A stretch of DNA of 8,959 nt from Lachnospiraceae bacterium (GTDB taxonomy: Bacteria > Bacillota > Clostridia > Lachnospirales > Lachnospiraceae), in contig SFGF01000104.1 of assembly GCA_004556655.1 (NCBI GenBank), forward strand, positions 1-8,959. Reading direction: 5' to 3'. The notes below the pieces were generated by a model. That model worked only from the letters and a program-made list of their open reading frames with translations. It was not told the DNA's origin and made no database searches. The position numbers and the translations under genes are program-made. Below are positions 4,197-8,959 of the stretch, one piece after another; position 1 is the first letter of the stretch; the number at the start of each line of letters is the position of its first letter.

Positions 4197-6050
4197 TTAC
4201 TGCGGCCTTGCATATACCCCGATATTGCTTTCCTTAAAAGGATCGCATACCACGCCCCTCTTTTTATTTGCCGCATGGACCTGTTTCCCATCCCCGATAT
4301 AGATCGCCACATGGCTGATATTCTTATATCTTCCATTATTTTCATAGGAGTAAAAGATCAGATCCCCGGGCATGAGTTCTTCTCTTGTAACTCCCATCTG
4401 ATGGCTTTCCAGATACTGTGCCTCTTCGGCAGCACACATGCCGGACAGGTACGTGATCCCGATCTGGGCATACAGACGGTACACCAATGAGGAGCAGTCA
4501 TACACCCCTTCCCCGTCACGTTCCTGCTGGCTGTAACGGCAGCCCACTTTCGACAGGGCAAGGGATACGATATCCCCATTTCCCAAAGCACCGCTTCCCT
4601 TTTTCCAGCTCCAGTCGATCCCGCCATACCCACTGGGGGAAGTATCCGGTTCATAGATATCCAGCGTCCCATGCAAAAGGTCAAGGCAGTCCTGCTCTTC
4701 ATCCTGCCACCGGGGACCGGATACACTTGCCTGCGGACGTCTCTTCTGCATCCGTCCATAGGCAAGGCGGATGATCTCTTCCGGGGTACTGTCTGCAGTG
4801 ACACCTGAAAAATAAGCTGCCGCACTTGCAGCCCCGTCACGGATAGAAAAAGAAGTGACACAGGCCTTGACCGCATCCGGAGCATTTACAAAATCATAAC
4901 CATATGTCTGTGTATAAAGCGTTGCTGCCGGAAGGAAATAATGGTCGTAGGTATAGATGGTCTGATCTGCCTCAAAGGTGACTTTTTTATCCTGCGCCAG
5001 CTGTTTCCAGACATTTCGAAACGCTGCATCCTCATACAGGGACGCACCGGATTTTCCCAAAAATGGCTCAAAACAGGCATATGTATCGGGATCCTTTTCA
5101 TGACAGTATGTTACAAAACTGATCAGGCTGTAAGACTTGTCAAATCCGTACTCCCCCATGCCGCCGGAACCGATACTGCCGCATTCCCCATGGGATTCGT
5201 ACTTGGCTGACAGATAACAGGCAGGATCCTGCAGTGCGGTAAGGCTGCTTCCTGCACCGCCTCCAAAGATACCTGCCAGCACAGCAACGATCACGATCAG
5301 AGGAAACAAGAAGGATGCCAGAACTGAAAGGATCAGGAACAGATACAAAAGACCGCTGGTGATGATCTTTACAAATATGGTTCCCAGATGCTGAACGATC
5401 AGGAAACCGGTAAAACGGCTGAGACTTTCCGTTTCCCTGTTACTTTCCTTCTGATATACCTGTTTTGCTTCCTCGATCATCTGTTCATGGCTTTTTTCTT
5501 CCCGGGTAAGGTTATCTTTAAAAAAATCAGCGGATTTCTTTGCCGCCTTTACGGCTGTTTTTGTTGCAGAAGGGACTTTTTCTGCTACTTCAGCTGTCTT
5601 TTTAACTCCTTCCCCTGTTTTTATACTCTTCTCACCTGTGCTTTTTCCTGTCTGTGAATGACCGGAGGAACCGGTCTCCTTCTGCTTTCTGTCATACGAA
5701 CGGCAATTATAGGATGCTGTATGGTTTTTTGCGGATACAGGCTCCCTGTCATGATCCTCAAAGACTGTATCCTGCATACCCAAAGCATCTGGTGATGCCC
5801 CAAAAGTACCCTGCAATAGATCGGTACGTTTTTTCCACCGATTTCCCCTGTTTTTAAAATACGCTTTTCTTCTCGGGGAGAGTCTCTCCCATTTCTTTTG
5901 TTCTACAGGATTCAGATAAGTCTCCGGTGACACCTGGCTTTTTGTCTTTTGTCTGTGAGATGTCTTTCCTTCCCGTATTTTTTGGTTACAGGTCTGCAGT
6001 TTCTGTGTGTTTCGGATAAGCCCCGTCTCTTTTTGTATCTTTAATTTCAT
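4197..6050 (-). CDS. Membrane-anchored cell-wall hydrolase, lysozyme-like plus NlpC/P60 (CD1108-like)
   Basis: A 617-residue conjugation wall hydrolase. Residues 1-215 are hydrophilic and strongly basic, ending in a helical, probably coiled-coil stretch (150-210). A hydrophobic block at about 217-263 should span the membrane. Residues 275-440 follow a pattern known from CD1108-family proteins (YESHG...GSIGSGG), taken as a lysozyme/transglycosylase-like domain with E285 the possible catalytic acid. Residues 490-617 are NlpC/P60: C519 in YDCSSLV, H580 in ISHVAIYIG and H592, spaced as in this Cys-His-His peptidase family. It likely cuts glycan and peptide parts of peptidoglycan to make room for the transfer channel, as Orf14 does in Tn916. 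The ATG overlaps the VirB4 stop by four bases (ATGA), so translation is coupled. The lysozyme-like region is more divergent than the peptidase. Confidence 0.9.
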   Translation of the reverse strand: MKLKIQKETGLIRNTQKLQTCNQKIREGKTSHRQKTKSQVSPETYLNPVEQKKWERLSPRRKAYFKNRGNRWKKRTDLLQGTFGASPDALGMQDTVFEDHDREPVSAKNHTASYNCRSYDRKQKETGSSGHSQTGKSTGEKSIKTGEGVKKTAEVAEKVPSATKTAVKAAKKSADFFKDNLTREEKSHEQMIEEAKQVYQKESNRETESLSRFTGFLIVQHLGTIFVKIITSGLLYLFLILSVLASFLFPLIVIVAVLAGIFGGGAGSSLTALQDPACYLSAKYESHGECGSIGSGGMGEYGFDKSYSLISFVTYCHEKDPDTYACFEPFLGKSGASLYEDAAFRNVWKQLAQDKKVTFEADQTIYTYDHYFLPAATLYTQTYGYDFVNAPDAVKACVTSFSIRDGAASAAAYFSGVTADSTPEEIIRLAYGRMQKRRPQASVSGPRWQDEEQDCLDLLHGTLDIYEPDTSPSGYGGIDWSWKKGSGALGNGDIVSLALSKVGCRYSQQERDGEGVYDCSSLVYRLYAQIGITYLSGMCAAEEAQYLESHQMGVTREELMPGDLIFYSYENNGRYKNISHVAIYIGDGKQVHAANKKRGVVCDPFKESNIGVYARPQ

Positions 6051-8443
6051 TTCTTTTCATCCCTGTGGAAAGATGTCTGGTAGAGTTCAAAAAGAGGGCT
6101 GGACCTTAATATCCTGCTGTCACATAAGAGCACATCCTTCCCACAGACAATGACACACTGTCCCGGCACTTCCTCATTGAGTGCCTCTGATTCCGCAAAA
6201 GACAATTCTAAAATGTCCGCTACTTCCTGCCTATCCACACCACCCTGGTCAAAGAAGCATTTAAATTCACAGTTGCTCAACAGGTCTTTTACCACCGGGT
6301 TTGCCAGGGCGGCTGACATGTTCTGCAGGATCAGTGTGCAGATGCCTCCGAATTTACGGTAAGTAAGAAATGCCCGATTCAGCTGCTCAGCAGAACTTTC
6401 CTTACGGCATACGATCTGACCCTCATCCACGATAAAACGGGTAGCTCTCTGATACTTCTGGTTATAATTGATCCTCTGGGACAGAAGATGCATGACCACC
6501 AGCATCACCGGCTCCCACATTTCCTCTGAGATATTCTTCATACCAAATGCCACAAAGCGGTTCCTGATATCAAGATTGGATCTTTTGGCAAACAGATCAA
6601 ACGTACCAAAGCAGTAGGCTTCCAGCGGCTTATAGATCTCCCTCACCTCTTTTTCATCCCCGGGGTTTTCCGTTCCGTATACGGTAAGCAGATGATAGAA
6701 ATCCGTAAGGACCGGCTGACGCAGCTTTCTGCCAGAAAAGACTTCCTGATACAGTTTCATGATGCAGCCGGTGATGATCGACTTATGGATCCCGTTCGGT
6801 GACATGCCTTTCATGATGGAATAACAGAATGCCTCCGCAAAAGATACCTGTTCTGCCACAAACATATCTTTTTGTACCACATCTGTGCTGTACCAGACTT
6901 CTTCAGGAATCTCCAGAAAATTCAGATGGATCTTTGACTGGGCGGACAGATCAAAGAACTGACCGCCCAGTACTTCTGCCAGCCCTTTCAGTTCATTCTG
7001 CGGGTCGATGGCAAAAATATCATCCCTGCTCCCGATCATGGGCTGGACGATCTCCACGGCCTTAAGGAGCATGCTCTTACCGCTTCCGGTATGCCCGAGG
7101 ATAATGCCATTTCCATTCTTCAGTTTCTTCCTATCCAGTAAGATCAGATTCCGGGTCACCCGGTTCACTCCGTAATACTGCCCGCCGGGCTGTATCAGAT
7201 CCTTACTGTAAAATGGCTGGAATGCTGCCAGTGAACTGGTGAGCATGCACCGCATACAGTCCACTTCCCTGGCCCCAATCGGCAGAGCCGTATGGAATGC
7301 TTTCAGCTGCCGGTGCCGGTAGGGCACAAACTGGATCCCTCCGAGCCCTTCCCCGATAAACCGGATGGATTCCATCCTGTTTAAAAGTTCTTCCTTTGTA
7401 TCTGCCATCACTGTCACAAGCAGTGAAAAGAAATATCCGTTTTCATCATTATCATCCAGCTGTTCCAGATAGCCTTCAATCTCCTCTTTCTTTTTCTGTT
7501 TTTCATAGGAAATACCGGATACAAAATTTTTTGCCTTCATCCTCCTCTCCTGCTCCATATGGATGGCTCTTTCATTATTTCTGGCGGCAGCCATCAGTTT
7601 ATTTCGTACAACGGCCCGGGGAATCGGTGCATGGTCCAGTGTCACCATGGAAGGGAAGGGCAGGTTTCCCAGTTCCGCCATCACTTTTCCTTCATCCAGA
7701 CTGTTTGGCAGCGCAAACGCAAACAATACGGAAATATATCTCCCATCCATCATCAGATATTCTTTTTTACTGTCCAGATAGGAGGGCAGGACTTCATTCC
7801 TCCAGTTTCTTCCGAATCTTGTAAGTGTTTCCCAGTCTGGAGATGGTTCCTTCCCTTTCCGATAGATCCCTGCCAACATGCGAAGCCGTTTTTGTGCATC
7901 AAGAGGCGTGATGCTGCTTTTTACCGCTTCAAAAAGAGGAGAAAGGACCGCTTCCTGCCCCACAAAGTATGCTTTTGCTTCCTCATAAGATTTTTTCCGC
8001 ACCGTAAGTACCAGATAACGGGTCTGTGAAATTTCCGGATTCCCCTTTTTTAATCCTTCACGGATCCAGTCATTGTTTCCTTTTCCAAGTTTTCCGTAAG
8101 TTCCTTCTTCCGGATAGAAAATCTCCCGGCAAAACTGTCCCATGTCACGCCCGGCATTTACGATCAATATCTTAAAATCTGTGGTGATGGAATTAAAGAT
8201 CTTGCAGAGAGTCAAAAGAACGCTCTCTTTTTCTTTTTCATCCTTCAGGGTATAATTGATATCCCCCATCTGATAGATGCGGTCAAACATCCTGACTCCG
8301 TCTCCATGCTCGATTTCAAAGATCCCATCCTCCCAGATTTTATTTACGGGAAGAGTCTCCCGGACATTTCCCGGTATCTGCACTGCCCGTGCTGTCTTCT
8401 TTTTATATTTTGAAAACTCCCCATTTCCAAGGATCATGCCCAT
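6047..8443 (-). CDS. VirB4-family conjugation ATPase
   Basis: A 798-residue protein of normal length for the VirB4/TraE/CD1110-like ATPases that power Gram-positive type IV secretion at the inner face of the membrane. Residues 1-400 form the N-terminal VirB4 region. The ATPase core follows, with Walker A GHTGSGKS at 450-457, an FAIDPQNE segment near 477-484 and Walker B FIVDEGQ at 670-676. A conserved-looking LILQNMS segment at 704-710 fits the usual glutamine motif after Walker B. AAGGAGG lies five bases before the ATG at 8443, so I prefer this start over the ATG two codons later. The start overlaps the PrgI-like gene by 10 bases and the end overlaps the wall hydrolase by four. No frameshift or missing motif is seen. 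Confidence 0.96.
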   Translation of the reverse strand: MGMILGNGEFSKYKKKTARAVQIPGNVRETLPVNKIWEDGIFEIEHGDGVRMFDRIYQMGDINYTLKDEKEKESVLLTLCKIFNSITTDFKILIVNAGRDMGQFCREIFYPEEGTYGKLGKGNNDWIREGLKKGNPEISQTRYLVLTVRKKSYEEAKAYFVGQEAVLSPLFEAVKSSITPLDAQKRLRMLAGIYRKGKEPSPDWETLTRFGRNWRNEVLPSYLDSKKEYLMMDGRYISVLFAFALPNSLDEGKVMAELGNLPFPSMVTLDHAPIPRAVVRNKLMAAARNNERAIHMEQERRMKAKNFVSGISYEKQKKKEEIEGYLEQLDDNDENGYFFSLLVTVMADTKEELLNRMESIRFIGEGLGGIQFVPYRHRQLKAFHTALPIGAREVDCMRCMLTSSLAAFQPFYSKDLIQPGGQYYGVNRVTRNLILLDRKKLKNGNGIILGHTGSGKSMLLKAVEIVQPMIGSRDDIFAIDPQNELKGLAEVLGGQFFDLSAQSKIHLNFLEIPEEVWYSTDVVQKDMFVAEQVSFAEAFCYSIMKGMSPNGIHKSIITGCIMKLYQEVFSGRKLRQPVLTDFYHLLTVYGTENPGDEKEVREIYKPLEAYCFGTFDLFAKRSNLDIRNRFVAFGMKNISEEMWEPVMLVVMHLLSQRINYNQKYQRATRFIVDEGQIVCRKESSAEQLNRAFLTYRKFGGICTLILQNMSAALANPVVKDLLSNCEFKCFFDQGGVDRQEVADILELSFAESEALNEEVPGQCVIVCGKDVLLCDSRILRSSPLFELYQTSFHRDEKK

Positions 8444-8856
8444 CTCTTCCTCCTTTCCTGAAGCTTTCTTCGGTGATTTCTCTTCCTTGCTTCCTCCTGC
8501 TTTTTCTCCCGTTTGTCTTTTTTCCTGTCCTCCTTTTCCACCGGGACCTCTTCGTACTCCCCTGCTTCATAAGAAAGGCAGCTGGTCTTTTTTTCCTCTA
8601 AAAGTTCTTTTCCCAGTTCGAAAAGATTCATCCCCTGATAGCGGTAAAATCCAAAGGCCAGAAACGGTGCTGCCGGGAAAAGTCCCGCATACAGCACCGC
8701 ATTCAGGGGAATCTGAAAAGAATAATACATCCATCCTCCGGTCAGGACTGCCGAAAAAAAAGCCATCCCAATACATACGGTCTCCTGCATGGAAAATCCC
8801 CTCCAGCTGTCATCTTTATATTCTTTATCGAAATCTTTATTGATACTGATGTTCAT
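8434..8856 (-). CDS. PrgI-family conjugation membrane protein
   Basis: A 140-residue protein with the PrgI hallmarks: MNIxINKDF start, an RGFSMQETVCIG segment leading into two TM helices (about 24-46 and 50-70), then FGFYRYQGM. The C-terminal third (105-140) is extremely Lys/Arg/Glu-rich and presumably cytoplasmic. PrgI proteins are found immediately before VirB4 in Gram-positive conjugation operons and are thought to be a small membrane part of the channel (VirB3-like position); this one precedes and overlaps VirB4 by 10 bases. GGGAGG lies four bases before the ATG, a slightly short spacing. Identification is secure from motif and position; exact function in the family is not well defined. 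Confidence 0.93.
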   Translation of the reverse strand: MNISINKDFDKEYKDDSWRGFSMQETVCIGMAFFSAVLTGGWMYYSFQIPLNAVLYAGLFPAAPFLAFGFYRYQGMNLFELGKELLEEKKTSCLSYEAGEYEEVPVEKEDRKKDKREKKQEEARKRNHRRKLQERRKRWA

Positions 8857-8869
8857 GTTCCCTCCCTAT

Positions 8870-8959
8870 TTAGTCAAGCCTTTTTTCCTTGAAAATCAAG
8901 GATTTTTTCAATATATCATCAATAAATATCTCAGAAGAAGGAGCCCTAAAATGGACATT
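8870..8959 (-). CDS. Probable C-terminal end of an upstream operon gene (partial)
   Basis: From the right edge, one minus-strand frame stays open for 29 codons (ending ...FKEKRLD) and stops with TAA 13 bases before the PrgI ATG, leaving just room for the RBS. This is the spacing expected inside the tight transfer operon. The fragment is too short to identify, and 29 open codons can occur by chance. In related elements a polytopic VirB6/TrbL-like gene often precedes PrgI, but nothing here confirms that. Confidence 0.45.
   Translation of the reverse strand, partial: NVHFRAPSSEIFIDDILKKSLIFKEKRLD
8887..8908 (+). terminator. Plus-strand hairpin with T-run, possible antisense terminator
   Basis: CCTTGA/TCAAGG around an AAA loop, followed on the plus strand by A and six T. 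The orientation is against all genes here, so it would only stop antisense transcription. It lies inside the presumed partial gene and may be chance. Confidence 0.3.

Noticed and set aside
3831..4490. Plus-strand 219- and 145-residue readings across the end of the transfer operon
   Set aside because: They lie antisense to two well supported genes, have odd Phe/Ser/His-rich composition and no RBS or family features.
4487..5857. Several plus- and minus-strand readings inside the wall-hydrolase gene
   Set aside because: Out-of-frame shadows of the NlpC/P60 gene, which has clear domains over the whole length.
7396..8029. Plus-strand readings of 142 and 156 residues inside VirB4
   Set aside because: Antisense to a full-length VirB4 with intact motifs; no independent signals.
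8277..8843. Plus-strand reading of 188 residues opposite PrgI and VirB4 start
   Set aside because: Antisense shadow, Pro/Ser/Phe-rich composition, and the minus strand carries a recognisable PrgI protein.
8908..8958. Alternative minus-strand frame at the right edge (hydrophobic, ends TGA)
   Set aside because: It stops about 50 bases before PrgI and fits the tight operon less well than the frame ending at 8870; not excluded.

Overview
The window looks like part of a conjugative element from a low-to-mid-GC Firmicute, most likely a gut Clostridia/Lachnospiraceae member. This rests on AGGAGG-type ribosome binding sites, tight same-strand operons and the succession PrgI-like, VirB4-like, then lysozyme/NlpC-P60, which is the conserved block of Tn1549/C. 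difficile CTn-type elements. All supported genes are on the minus strand, so the text runs right to left. Whether the element is integrated or a plasmid cannot be told: no integrase, attachment site or replication gene is in view.

Right part (about 3318-8959), transfer operon. A probable C-terminal fragment of an upstream gene is followed 13 bases later by a two-TM PrgI-family protein. A VirB4-family ATPase (Walker A and B visible), a membrane-anchored cell-wall hydrolase with a C-terminal NlpC/P60 endopeptidase, and a single-TM protein with two copies of a similar extracellular domain come next. The first three full genes overlap by 10 and 4 bases. Together they supply membrane anchor, motor and wall-opening activity of a Gram-positive type IV secretion apparatus. 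No clear terminator directly follows the last gene.

Middle (about 2890-3290), the most interesting part. A 30-residue hydrophobic peptide gene, resembling the putative holin-like toxin family, has a strong RBS and a hairpin-rich leader. A second consensus-like promoter on the plus strand points at it, and both transcripts would end in one bidirectional terminator. The two predicted transcripts begin with the same sequence blocks, which makes an inverted repeat around the locus. This is the architecture of a type I toxin-antitoxin system (convergent RNAs, shared terminator).

Left part (about 400-2840), AT-rich cargo. An unrecognised 483-residue protein with a Cys-rich knuckle has its own promoter and a palindrome at the predicted start of transcription. 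A nucleotidyltransferase (MNT)/HEPN toxin-antitoxin pair follows, closed by a clear terminator. Left of it (about 150-375) lies a gene-free run of hairpins and repeats with sites close to the MOB-P nic consensus, a possible origin of transfer. A further minus-strand terminator lies at 107-132.
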